This document shows, piece after piece, positions 27,580 through 36,177 of a stretch of 64,000 nucleotides of DNA. Source of the DNA: Microbulbifer sp. GL-2 (lineage in GTDB: Bacteria > Pseudomonadota > Gammaproteobacteria > Pseudomonadales > Cellvibrionaceae); the NCBI RefSeq assembly GCF_007183175.1, contig NZ_AP019807.1, forward strand, positions 3,034,001-3,098,000, given 5' to 3'. Position 1 is the first letter of the stretch. Every line of letters begins with the position of its first letter. A program made the position numbers and the translations under genes. The notes below the pieces were generated by a model. That model was not told the DNA's origin and did not search any database. It saw nothing but the letters and a program-made list of their open reading frames with translations.

Positions 27580-29403
27580 ATGAGAGTCAAAAGTTTATTC
27601 AATTTAGTCCGTCAATCGAGAAGTGTACTGTCAGTTTTGGTATTTGCTGGATCGGTTTTTATTTCAGTAGGTGTTTTAGCCGTAGAGCCGCTCAGTGTAA
27701 ATGGAAATCAAGTCTTGATTGGCGGGAAGACTGGAAGCCTTGCGGGAAACAGTTATTTCTGGAGTAATAATAATTGGGGTGGTGAAAAATACTACAATGG
27801 GAATACTGTGAGTTGGCTAAAGTCAGATTGGAATTCAACTCTGGTACGTGCAGCCATGGGCGTTGAGGATGATGGTGGATATTTTGAGGACTCAGCTGGA
27901 AATGAAGCTAAGGTACGTACTATTGTCGATTCAGCTATTGCCAACGACATGTATGTAATCATTGACTGGCATTCTCACTATGCTCATACCCATGACTGGA
28001 ATCAGGCGATTCAGTTCTTTAAGCGGATGGCCTCTGATTATGGCCATACAAATAATGTTATCTATGAAATATACAATGAGCCCAAACAAGTTTCCTGGAG
28101 TCATGATATCAAGCCTTATGCTGAGTCGATAATCGGCGCTATTCGCTCCATTGACCCCGACAATTTAATTATTGTGGGTACACCTACCTGGTCACAGGAT
28201 GTTGACCAAGCTTCTTATGATCCCATCCAAGGTTATGCCAATATCGCCTATACATTACATTTTTATGCTGGCACACATGGTCAATATTTGCGGGATAAGG
28301 CGCAAACAGCGCTAAATAATGGTATTGCACTTTTCGCGACTGAATGGGGAACCGTGAATGCAGATGGCGATGGTGGGGTAAATTATGGGGAAACAGATAG
28401 ATGGATGAGCTTTCTCAAAACGAATAATATCAGTCATGCGAATTGGTCAATTAACGACAAAGTTGAAGGGGCCTCTGCACTGGTACCGGGAGCAAGTGCT
28501 AATGGTGGTTGGCCTATCTCCAATTTGACTGAATCCGGAAACAAAGTGCGGGATATTATCCGCTCCTGGGAGGGGAATACTCCGAATCCCCCTAATTGCA
28601 ACACTATTAATTTACCGGCAAAAATTGAAGCTGAGAATTTCTGCGATATGTTCGGAGTACAGGTCGAGAGTACAGCGGACGCTGGTGGTGGCAGCAACGT
28701 TGGCTATATCGATAGTGGCGACTGGATGAGCTACAAGGTCAATGTGAGCAGGAGTGGTCAGTATGTGATTTCTTACCGGGTGGCCTCACAGGGTACAGGT
28801 GGTGTATTGCAATTGGAAAAGCGGGGTGGTTCTCCAGTATACGGTCAGCTTGATATCCCCAATACTGGCGACTGGCAAAACTGGACCACAATTCAGCATA
28901 CTGTACCGTTGGATGCAGGAGAGCAGGAAATAGCAATCTCTGCACAGAGTTCGGGTTGGAATATTAATTGGCTGAATATTCAAAGTGATGATGGAAACCC
29001 GAACCCACCCGATGATATTGAGATATTTATTGAAGCAGAAAGCTACACCTACATGAGTGGCGTACAAACGGAAGCTACCAATGATATTGGAGGTGGGCTT
29101 AATGTCGGTTATATCGATGCTGGGGATTGGCTCGCCTACCACGATATCAACGTCCCGACGAGCGGTAACTATAAAATCGAATTTCGCGTAGCGGCTTTGG
29201 GCGATGGTTCCTTGAGCTTTGAGCGCGCTGGAGGAAGCCCCGTTTATGTCACTGCAGAAGTTCCTGATACCAATGGTTGGCAGAATTGGACTACGGTCAG
29301 TATGACAGTATATCTGGATGCGGGGGTACAGAATTTTGGAATTGGTGTTCCCGAGGGTGGGTGGAATCTTAATTGGATTCGATTGACCGCACAACAGCAA
29401 TAG
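27580..29403 (+). CDS. Secreted GH5 endoglucanase with two CBM6 domains
   Basis: A 607-residue exported enzyme. A long signal peptide (to about 35) is followed by a GH5 catalytic domain (about 36-332) of the subfamily-2 endoglucanase type, with IIDWHSH, acid/base E167 in IYEIYNEP, and nucleophile E255 in FATEWGT. Two CBM6 modules follow (about 345-472 and 482-605), each with VGYIDxGDW and GWN-NWL/I. It should hydrolyse beta-1,4-glucan or mixed-linkage glucan. The second CBM6 is nearly the same as the CBM6 of the next gene, showing recent module duplication. ATG 27580 follows AAAGGATAAATTAACG. Confidence 0.93.
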   Translation: MRVKSLFNLVRQSRSVLSVLVFAGSVFISVGVLAVEPLSVNGNQVLIGGKTGSLAGNSYFWSNNNWGGEKYYNGNTVSWLKSDWNSTLVRAAMGVEDDGGYFEDSAGNEAKVRTIVDSAIANDMYVIIDWHSHYAHTHDWNQAIQFFKRMASDYGHTNNVIYEIYNEPKQVSWSHDIKPYAESIIGAIRSIDPDNLIIVGTPTWSQDVDQASYDPIQGYANIAYTLHFYAGTHGQYLRDKAQTALNNGIALFATEWGTVNADGDGGVNYGETDRWMSFLKTNNISHANWSINDKVEGASALVPGASANGGWPISNLTESGNKVRDIIRSWEGNTPNPPNCNTINLPAKIEAENFCDMFGVQVESTADAGGGSNVGYIDSGDWMSYKVNVSRSGQYVISYRVASQGTGGVLQLEKRGGSPVYGQLDIPNTGDWQNWTTIQHTVPLDAGEQEIAISAQSSGWNINWLNIQSDDGNPNPPDDIEIFIEAESYTYMSGVQTEATNDIGGGLNVGYIDAGDWLAYHDINVPTSGNYKIEFRVAALGDGSLSFERAGGSPVYVTAEVPDTNGWQNWTTVSMTVYLDAGVQNFGIGVPEGGWNLNWIRLTAQQQ

Positions 29404-29605
29404 ACTTACTCATGGTTGGAATAAAATACAAGAATGTGAACTGAAACGATTTTGGTGAGTGTAAGTAGAAAATAATTTCTTTTTAAAGGTGTTGTAATAA
29501 TTTTCCATGAATATTCTTTTGGTTGACTTGTTGAAAATTTATTTTCAGTGGTTGATTTTTAGGTCTCAAAGGAATTGTAAGTTTGTTTAATCTGGGGTGT
29601 TAGTT

Positions 29606-30838
29606 ATGAATTTAATAAAGGTCATAGGATGCTTTACCTGTGTGGCTATTTTTGCGGTCGGCTCTAGTTTGGTTTGCGCCGGATCACTGACTGTAGGTAG
29701 CTATAACATTCACCATGGAGAGGGTACTGACAGGGTTACCTCTCTCCAGAGGATTGCGGAAGTTATTGACAGTATGAGTGTCGACGTTATCGCACTACAG
29801 GAAGTGGATTTTGCTAATAGCCGAAGTGATTATATTGATCAGGCCGAGAGTATTGCTTCAATGCTTGAACGCTTATCCGAAGGGAGTGTATGGGTGGCCC
29901 TTCCAGCGCCAGCAATTAGCTTTGGGGGTGGTGAATATGGGAATGCAATTTTATATAATGCAAAAAGTGTCTCTCAAAAAAAATACCGCGTTGTTACCCT
30001 TCCAGATCCCTACGGTGATGGTGCCCGCTCCATTGGTATTTCCACTTTAGAGAAGGAAGGCACTCTTTTCCAGTTCGGTACGACCCACCTGACCCACATA
30101 AATAATCCGTCACCTACTGTACCTGGGCTCACCATCCAGGAAGAAAGTATGAGCATTATTCAACATGAGCTAGACGGTTCTATTCCTGCTATTGTAAGTG
30201 GTGACTTCAATGCAGGATTTAGCATCGTAAACCCTGAATCAATGGAATATTGGGAGAAGTCGCTTGGGTGGAATGTGGATAGTCCCAAAGAACAGAGTAC
30301 TTACCCAGGTATTAGTGAGGCGATTGATTTTATTACCCGTAGCAATACTTTAGGTTGGTCTGTTGTTAATTCCCGAGTTGTTGTTGATGGTCGAACTAAG
30401 GTTGCCTCAGACCACTATCCAATAGTCACAACCTATCAAACTGTCCCCACCAGCGCTGATCAGATATTTCTGGAAGCGGAAAATTACACTTACATGAGTG
30501 GCGTACAAACGGAATCTACTAATGACACTGGAGGGGGGCTTAATGTTGGTTATATTGATGCTGGAGATTGGCTCGCTTATCATGATATCGATATCCCAGC
30601 AAGTGGGAATTATAAAATAGAATTTCGTGTGGCCGCAATGGATGGTGGCTCCCTGAGTTTTGAGCGCGCAGGGGGACATCCCGTTTATGGCACTTTAAAG
30701 GTTCCTGACACTAATGGTTGGCAGAATTGGACTACGATCAGTGTGACGGCATATCTAGACGCAGGGGTGCAGAATTTTGGGATTGGAGTTCCCCAAGGTG
30801 GGTGGAATCTAAATTGGATTCGATTGACCGCACAATAA
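29606..30838 (+). CDS. Secreted endonuclease/exonuclease/phosphatase-fold protein with CBM6
   Basis: A 410-residue exported protein. After a signal peptide (ending near LVCAGS) comes an EEP-superfamily domain (about 28-275) with intact metal/catalytic motifs: SYNIHHGEG, IALQEVD, THLTH, SGDFNAG and ASDHYPI. A C-terminal CBM6 (about 285-408) follows. EEP enzymes cleave phosphodiester or phosphomonoester bonds in nucleic acids, sphingolipids or inositol phosphates. The CBM6 ties this one to a polysaccharide. Its substrate is unknown. I start at ATG 29606, preceded by TCTGGGG, rather than GTG 29597. It probably shares a regulon with the GH5 gene 200 bases upstream. Confidence 0.87.
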   Translation: MNLIKVIGCFTCVAIFAVGSSLVCAGSLTVGSYNIHHGEGTDRVTSLQRIAEVIDSMSVDVIALQEVDFANSRSDYIDQAESIASMLERLSEGSVWVALPAPAISFGGGEYGNAILYNAKSVSQKKYRVVTLPDPYGDGARSIGISTLEKEGTLFQFGTTHLTHINNPSPTVPGLTIQEESMSIIQHELDGSIPAIVSGDFNAGFSIVNPESMEYWEKSLGWNVDSPKEQSTYPGISEAIDFITRSNTLGWSVVNSRVVVDGRTKVASDHYPIVTTYQTVPTSADQIFLEAENYTYMSGVQTESTNDTGGGLNVGYIDAGDWLAYHDIDIPASGNYKIEFRVAAMDGGSLSFERAGGHPVYGTLKVPDTNGWQNWTTISVTAYLDAGVQNFGIGVPQGGWNLNWIRLTAQ

Positions 30839-30863
30839 AAATGTACTTTCACTATTACTGCAT

Positions 30864-30925
30864 GCTCACCTCAGGGTGAGCCCGAGCTATATTCAATGAA
30901 TGTGGTCTCTAGCAGGAGGCCATAT
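30864..30925 (+). terminator. Tandem hairpins after the EEP-CBM6 gene
   Basis: First hairpin: GCTCACC (30864-30870), tetraloop TCAG, GGTGAGC (30875-30881), a perfect 7-bp stem. Second: 30900-30910 pairs with 30915-30925 through 11 bp including three G-U pairs, with a 4-base loop. U-runs are poor, so these may terminate or stabilise the transcript end. Confidence 0.5.
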
Positions 30926-31079
30926 TCCCCTTCTGGTTACCGGTCTATTTATTTGCTAGATCTCTTTCAGTTTTTGAACTTTGTAAAAATATGAGTAAAA
31001 ACTCTTTTTTGAGATAAAAAGTATTGCAGTCTATTGTGATTTGTTGGCTTTATTTATGCTCTGGTTGAGGATTTTAGAA

Positions 31080-33638
31080 ATGAATTTAAGCAGCGTAAGT
31101 GTTTGGGGGGCTCTACTTGCTTGTCTTATTTTTTCCGCCTGTGAAAATAAAGATATTGGCGTAGACGGTGTGTCTGTCACAAATATTGAGAATTGGCCGA
31201 AACTTAGTCCCGCTTTGCCGCTGGATGTTGCTCTGGAGAATAAAATTAGCCACCTTATTGTTCAAATGTCTGATGAAGAGAAGGTTGGGCAGATGATCCA
31301 GGCGGAGATCAAATATGTCACCCCCGATGATGTTAAAACCTATCATCTTGGATCTGTACTGAATGGGGGAGGTACCTATCCGAATAATGATAAATTCGCT
31401 TCACCTAAGGGTTGGTTGGCATTGTCGGAAGCCTTTTATTCTGCATCTATGGACACCTCTGATGGCGGCGTGGCTATTCCTATTATTTGGGGGTCGGATG
31501 CGGTACATGGCCATAACAATATCGTCGGGGCTACCCTGTTCCCCCATAATATCGGTCTTGGTGCAGCTCGTGATAAGGATCTAATATTTCGCATTGGTAA
31601 GGCTACTGCCCGTGAAGTATCTGTAACTGGCGTAGATTGGACTTTTGCACCAACAATTGCAGTAGTTCGTGATGATCGCTGGGGGCGGACTTATGAAAGT
31701 TATTCTGAAGATCCTGCTATTGTCGCCGAGTATGCCGAAGCAATGGTTGAAGGTCTGCAGGGTATAAAAAATTCTGTGGACTTTTTAAAGGGCGAGCATC
31801 TCGTTGGCACAGCCAAGCACTTTGTCGGAGATGGAGGCACAGTTCGGGGTATTGATCGAGGGAATAACACCGTACCAGAATTGGAGCTCGCAGAGGTCCA
31901 TGCAGCAGGTTATCTGACTGCACTACCTGCAGGTGTACAAACGGTAATGGCTTCCTTTAATAGCTGGAATGGAATTCGCCTACATGGTCATAAATATTTA
32001 CTTACTAATGTATTGAAAGAGCGTCTGGGTTTTGATGGCTTTGTTGTTGGTGACTGGAACGGACATCGCTTTGTTCCAGGTTGCAGTGTGGATAGTTGTG
32101 CTGCGGCAATTAATGCCGGCCTGGACATGTTTATGGTCCCATCGGACTGGAAGGCCTTGTATAAAAATACGCTGGCGCAGGTTAGAAGCGGTGAGATCGA
32201 CACACAGCGACTGGATGATGCGGTTAGGCGTATCCTCCGTGTAAAAATTCGGGCGGGTCTCTTTGAACGTCAACGTTCATTGGCGGGAAAATCTGGTGTC
32301 TTGGGTAACACTGAACATCGTGCTATTGCTCGGGAAGCAGTGCGTAAGTCTCTGGTATTGCTAAAAAATGAAGAACAAATATTACCTTTGAGGTCAGACC
32401 AGAATGTCCTTGTTGTCGGTGATGCGGCCGACAATTTGTCGAAGCAGACCGGTGGCTGGACAATTTCCTGGCAAGGTACTGGGAATAGTCGAAGGGATTT
32501 TCCTGGAGCCACTTCGATTTTTGAGGGAATTTCGCAGGTAGTAGAAGCTGCAGGTGGTCAGGCAGTCCTGAGTGAAGATGGCTCATTTTCTATTAATACT
32601 TTTCTCAATGCTAAAAGACCACAGGTTGCTATCGCGGTCTATGGTGAGGAACCTTATGCCGAATGGCATGGGGATCTCGCTAATATTGAATACCAGATGG
32701 GTGATAAAAGGGACTTGGCTCTTTTGAATCAATTAAGGGAGCAAGGAATTCCGGTAGTTAGTATTTTCCTGTCAGGGCGACCACTATGGATTAATAAAGA
32801 AATGAATGCATCTAATGCTTTTGTTGCAGCTTGGCTGCCAGGTTCTGAGGGGGCAGGCATTGCTGATGTCTTGTTTCGGAGTGATCTAGGACAAGTGCGC
32901 TATGAATTCACCGGTAAATTGCCTTTCAGCTGGCCTATGTATACCCATCAGACAGTACTCAATCCCTATCATGATGACTATAAACCACTTTTCCCCCTGG
33001 GATATGGCATGGGCAGTCATGATAGTTCACCAGTAAACCTCAAGTTGACAGAAGTAAGCGAAACCTATGCAAAAGGAAAGCTGGAAGACGCCTGGTTGAT
33101 GGTATCAAGGCCGCGCTCTCCCTGGAGTTTATATATTAGAGACGGGGAGTCACCGCTCATAAGTGTAAGTAGTAATCGTGTCAGTAGTGGCGCTGATGAG
33201 AATATCTTAGTGTCTTCGATTGATATGGAGTCCCAGGAAGATGCGCGTCTGATACAGTGGAGGGGCCTGCGCCCTGGTGGTATCCAGCTATCGGCGGATA
33301 GTGATCAGGATCTCAGTCGCTATCTTAAGGAGGATGCGGCATTGACCCTGGATGTTCGTATTGATCAGCCAGTTATCAGTCCTCTTACCGCTGTGATGGA
33401 CTGTGGTGAAGAGTGTATTGCACGGGTTCCATTGCAATCTTCTCTGCAGTCTTTACCGGTGGGAAGTTGGGAGCACTTCTCGATTGACTTACAGTGTTTT
33501 GCCCAACAGGGGGCAGACTTTACAAATATCTCCAGTGCCTTGCGCCTGGAGAGCGAGGGACCATTGACGCTGGCGCTGGCCAATATCAAACTGGTACCCG
33601 AGGCCGCAGCTTCCGCGGTGGTAAAATGCGAAGGTTAA
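31080..33638 (+). CDS. GH3 beta-glucosidase, ExoP-like lipoprotein, second copy
   Basis: A 852-residue paralogue of the GH3 enzyme at 18245-20824, similar over its whole length, with nucleophile Asp in GFVVGDWNG (about D325), KHFVGDGGT, and the ExoP-type C-terminal domain. The start at ATG 31080 gives a lipoprotein signal with lipobox FSAC; the longer frame from TTG 31041 would bury it. It should be membrane-anchored and release glucose from beta-glucan oligosaccharides. The N-terminal 50 residues are the least conserved part between the copies. The next gene starts 13 bases before this one ends, so they are co-transcribed. Confidence 0.93.
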   Translation: MNLSSVSVWGALLACLIFSACENKDIGVDGVSVTNIENWPKLSPALPLDVALENKISHLIVQMSDEEKVGQMIQAEIKYVTPDDVKTYHLGSVLNGGGTYPNNDKFASPKGWLALSEAFYSASMDTSDGGVAIPIIWGSDAVHGHNNIVGATLFPHNIGLGAARDKDLIFRIGKATAREVSVTGVDWTFAPTIAVVRDDRWGRTYESYSEDPAIVAEYAEAMVEGLQGIKNSVDFLKGEHLVGTAKHFVGDGGTVRGIDRGNNTVPELELAEVHAAGYLTALPAGVQTVMASFNSWNGIRLHGHKYLLTNVLKERLGFDGFVVGDWNGHRFVPGCSVDSCAAAINAGLDMFMVPSDWKALYKNTLAQVRSGEIDTQRLDDAVRRILRVKIRAGLFERQRSLAGKSGVLGNTEHRAIAREAVRKSLVLLKNEEQILPLRSDQNVLVVGDAADNLSKQTGGWTISWQGTGNSRRDFPGATSIFEGISQVVEAAGGQAVLSEDGSFSINTFLNAKRPQVAIAVYGEEPYAEWHGDLANIEYQMGDKRDLALLNQLREQGIPVVSIFLSGRPLWINKEMNASNAFVAAWLPGSEGAGIADVLFRSDLGQVRYEFTGKLPFSWPMYTHQTVLNPYHDDYKPLFPLGYGMGSHDSSPVNLKLTEVSETYAKGKLEDAWLMVSRPRSPWSLYIRDGESPLISVSSNRVSSGADENILVSSIDMESQEDARLIQWRGLRPGGIQLSADSDQDLSRYLKEDAALTLDVRIDQPVISPLTAVMDCGEECIARVPLQSSLQSLPVGSWEHFSIDLQCFAQQGADFTNISSALRLESEGPLTLALANIKLVPEAAASAVVKCEG

Positions 33639-34540
33639 GGGGTTTCCTGCTTTTTTCGTTGATACAACTTTTAGTCATGCCTGTGGTTTATGCGAAAGAA
33701 ACTGAGGTCTGGTTACAGAGGGGGCCCATGTCTATTGCAGTTGAGACAGGGGTTGGTGGAAGAGTGACGGCTTTACGCTATAAAGGCATTGAGCTATTGA
33801 GTGGCCGTGATACACATCCAACTAACTTTGGTTCCACTTTTTGGATCAGCCCACAGAGTTTATGGGGTTGGCCTCCGATAGCGGCTCATGACTCAAAGCC
33901 ATATCAAATTTTAAAGCAAAGCGACCAGGAATTATCTCTGGCTGGCCCAATGGGGGACGGTGCCAGCATAAAAAAACACTTTAGTTTGGTTGCTCCCAAT
34001 ATGCTTCAACTGGATTATCAGCTTGAAGTTACCAAAGATTTTGAAGTGCTGGCGGCCTGGGAAATAACCCGAGTACCATCCAATGGTCACGCCTTTGCCC
34101 CAGTAAATACACAGAGTGTAAAAACTGTACGAGGCCGGGTGGATTACGAGTTACACAACGATGTTCTTTGGCTTCCTTTGGACAGTGCTAAGCCTTTGGT
34201 TGAAGGGAAGGTAATTGCAAATGGTTCTGAGGGTTGGCTCGCTTACATTAATAGCGGACTCTTGTACGTAAAACTATATCCGGCGATATCAATTAGCCAA
34301 ATGGCCCCGGGGGAAGGGGATATCGAGCTGTATCTCAGTGGGGCGAAGCCATACCTGGAGCTGGAAATACAAAGTGCCACCCAAATGCTTAAGGCAGGCG
34401 AACGTCTCGATTGGCGAACCCATTGGTTGATAATGGAGCTGCCGCACAATATATCGGTTGAGGCTGGGTCTGGCTCATTGGTGAATTTTGTGCGTGGAGA
34501 AGTAAAAAGGATGCGACAAATAATAAGGACCTTTGATTAA
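33626..34540 (+). CDS. DUF4380-type secreted protein, possible mutarotase fold
   Basis: A 304-residue protein with a signal peptide (MRRLRGFLLFSLIQ to about VVYAKE). The sequence (PMSIAVETGVGGRVTALRYKG, GSTFWISPQSLWGWPP) resembles DUF4380 proteins, predicted to share the beta-sandwich of galactose mutarotases. A role in converting anomers of sugars released by the upstream GH3 is reasonable but unproven. I chose ATG 33626 because it begins the signal peptide; it overlaps the GH3 coding end by 13 bases, implying translational coupling. It is the last gene of the island before tilS. Confidence 0.68.
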   Translation: MRRLRGFLLFSLIQLLVMPVVYAKETEVWLQRGPMSIAVETGVGGRVTALRYKGIELLSGRDTHPTNFGSTFWISPQSLWGWPPIAAHDSKPYQILKQSDQELSLAGPMGDGASIKKHFSLVAPNMLQLDYQLEVTKDFEVLAAWEITRVPSNGHAFAPVNTQSVKTVRGRVDYELHNDVLWLPLDSAKPLVEGKVIANGSEGWLAYINSGLLYVKLYPAISISQMAPGEGDIELYLSGAKPYLELEIQSATQMLKAGERLDWRTHWLIMELPHNISVEAGSGSLVNFVRGEVKRMRQIIRTFD

Positions 34541-34741
34541 CTGTCTTGTTGAGGAAGAAAATCTAATGCCGCTATTTGAATTTATCGCCTGAGGGGTTGG
34601 AGTGTGGTGAGAGCAAGATTCTATAGGAAGCAGAAGGTGTGCTGAGGGAGGTGAGTTAGCGGCCTAGGGGTTATGGTGGGTCCTCACTTTCCATCCGGGT
34701 AGGTATACTGTTGTGGGTTTTACTTCCAGGCTTGCCAGTCA

Positions 34742-36052
34742 GTGACAATTTCAACTTCCCAAAAACGGTTACCGGGGCTTATACAAGCTTCGCTGCAGTG
34801 CTACCCAGCACCGGGGCGTCATTGGGTTGGGTTTTCTGGTGGTCTCGATTCTACAGTGCTTCTTCACGTATTGCATAAATGTGAAATTCCAGTACAGGCT
34901 GTGTATGTACACCATGGTCTGAGCGAAAACGCAGACCGCTGGCAGGACCATTGCCGGACATTTTCCAACGGGCTAAATATCCCTTTTACAGCGCTTCGCG
35001 TGGCAGTAGATAAGAGGGATGGTGGGCTTGAGCAGGGCGCACGCCGGGCCCGTTATCGTGCATTTGAGGAAGTTATGTCCCCTGGTGATCAAATTTTGCT
35101 CGGTCATCATGGTGATGATCAGGCTGAGACTTTCTTCCTGCGCCTACTGCGCGGTGCTGGAGTGCTCGGGCTTGCCGGTATGGCTGAGTGGCGCTCGGTG
35201 GGGAGTGGCAAATCCCTGCTTAGACCTCTGCTTAAGGTTGGTCGGGCTGAACTGGAGGCTTGGGCTCGGGAGCACAAGCTCAGTTGGATTGATGATGAAA
35301 GCAACAGTGATGAAGGCCTGGATCGCAATTTCTTACGCCATCGTATTATGGCTCCGCTTGGGGAGCGCTGGCCGGTAAGGCAGCGGGTTTCTCAGGCGGT
35401 AGATAACCTCAGGGAATCCGTCGAGCTGTTGGAAGAGTTGGCACTTGCTGACCTGAATACATGCGACCTAAAGCGAGAGCGTTTAGGAGAGAGCTTGTGT
35501 TTGAAAGTGTTTTCAGGCTTGAGTATGGCGCGACGTAAGAACCTGTTGCGGAATTGGATTCTGCGTCAGGGTGGTATGTCGCCAGAGTCGTCCTCGTTGC
35601 AAGAAGCTCTGGCACAGGTACATAGTGCGGCGCAGGACGCCCAGCTGGCGGTGCAGTTGGGTGGTCGGGTAGTGAGGCGCTATAGACAGCGCCTCTGCCT
35701 TACCCCGGTGTTGGCTCCTCTACCACCTGGCAGCGATATGCCTCTGAATTGGGACGGTGTTTCCAGGCTCGCGTTACCGGGAGGAGGTGTGCTGGAGCCG
35801 GAGATGAATTGGGAGGAGGGCGAATACCGAGTGAGTTATCGCTGCGGGGGTGAGAGGGCACACCCTGTAGGTCGTTCACACTCTCAGGCTCTCAAGAAAC
35901 TCCTTCAGGAGAAGGCCTTGGAACCCTGGCTGCGGGACAGGGTGCCGCTGGTATACCTGGATGGGAAGTTAGTGGCAGTTGCGGGGCTCTTTTCCTGCAA
36001 GGTAGATGACAATATCCCAGGGCAGCCTCCCGACTGGCGGTTTTTCGATTGA
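34742..36052 (+). CDS. tilS: tRNA(Ile)-lysidine synthetase
   Basis: TilS uses ATP and lysine to convert the wobble C34 of tRNA-Ile(CAU) to lysidine, so that it reads AUA codons. The 436-residue product matches the family length. The PP-loop ATP motif SGGLDSTVLL lies at about 31-40, followed by HHGLSENADRW and GHHGDDQAETFFLRLLRG, and a C-terminal domain. The only in-frame start near the homologous N-terminus is GTG 34742, with a weak ribosome site. In pseudomonads tilS lies next to accA and pyrG; here only pyrG is adjacent (125 bases on). Confidence 0.94.
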   Translation: MTISTSQKRLPGLIQASLQCYPAPGRHWVGFSGGLDSTVLLHVLHKCEIPVQAVYVHHGLSENADRWQDHCRTFSNGLNIPFTALRVAVDKRDGGLEQGARRARYRAFEEVMSPGDQILLGHHGDDQAETFFLRLLRGAGVLGLAGMAEWRSVGSGKSLLRPLLKVGRAELEAWAREHKLSWIDDESNSDEGLDRNFLRHRIMAPLGERWPVRQRVSQAVDNLRESVELLEELALADLNTCDLKRERLGESLCLKVFSGLSMARRKNLLRNWILRQGGMSPESSSLQEALAQVHSAAQDAQLAVQLGGRVVRRYRQRLCLTPVLAPLPPGSDMPLNWDGVSRLALPGGGVLEPEMNWEEGEYRVSYRCGGERAHPVGRSHSQALKKLLQEKALEPWLRDRVPLVYLDGKLVAVAGLFSCKVDDNIPGQPPDWRFFD

Positions 36053-36177
36053 GTGGGAAGGGGGTTTCTGCTACCCTGACGCCCCGTCTCAAAGGCACCG
36101 GGAGAAGCTGGATTATCCGCCCGGGCCAGCCCTGTAAGCTCGACATTCATCGAGCGCTCAACTGACCAAGGTTTTGC

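Noticed and set aside
28786..29400. A 204-residue minus-strand frame
   Set aside because: It is opposite the two CBM6 modules of GH5; a similar shadow occurs opposite the EEP-gene CBM6 because the DNA is duplicated.
33494..33625. N-terminal extension of the DUF4380 frame
   Set aside because: It would overlap the GH3 coding end heavily and hide the signal peptide that begins at ATG 33626.
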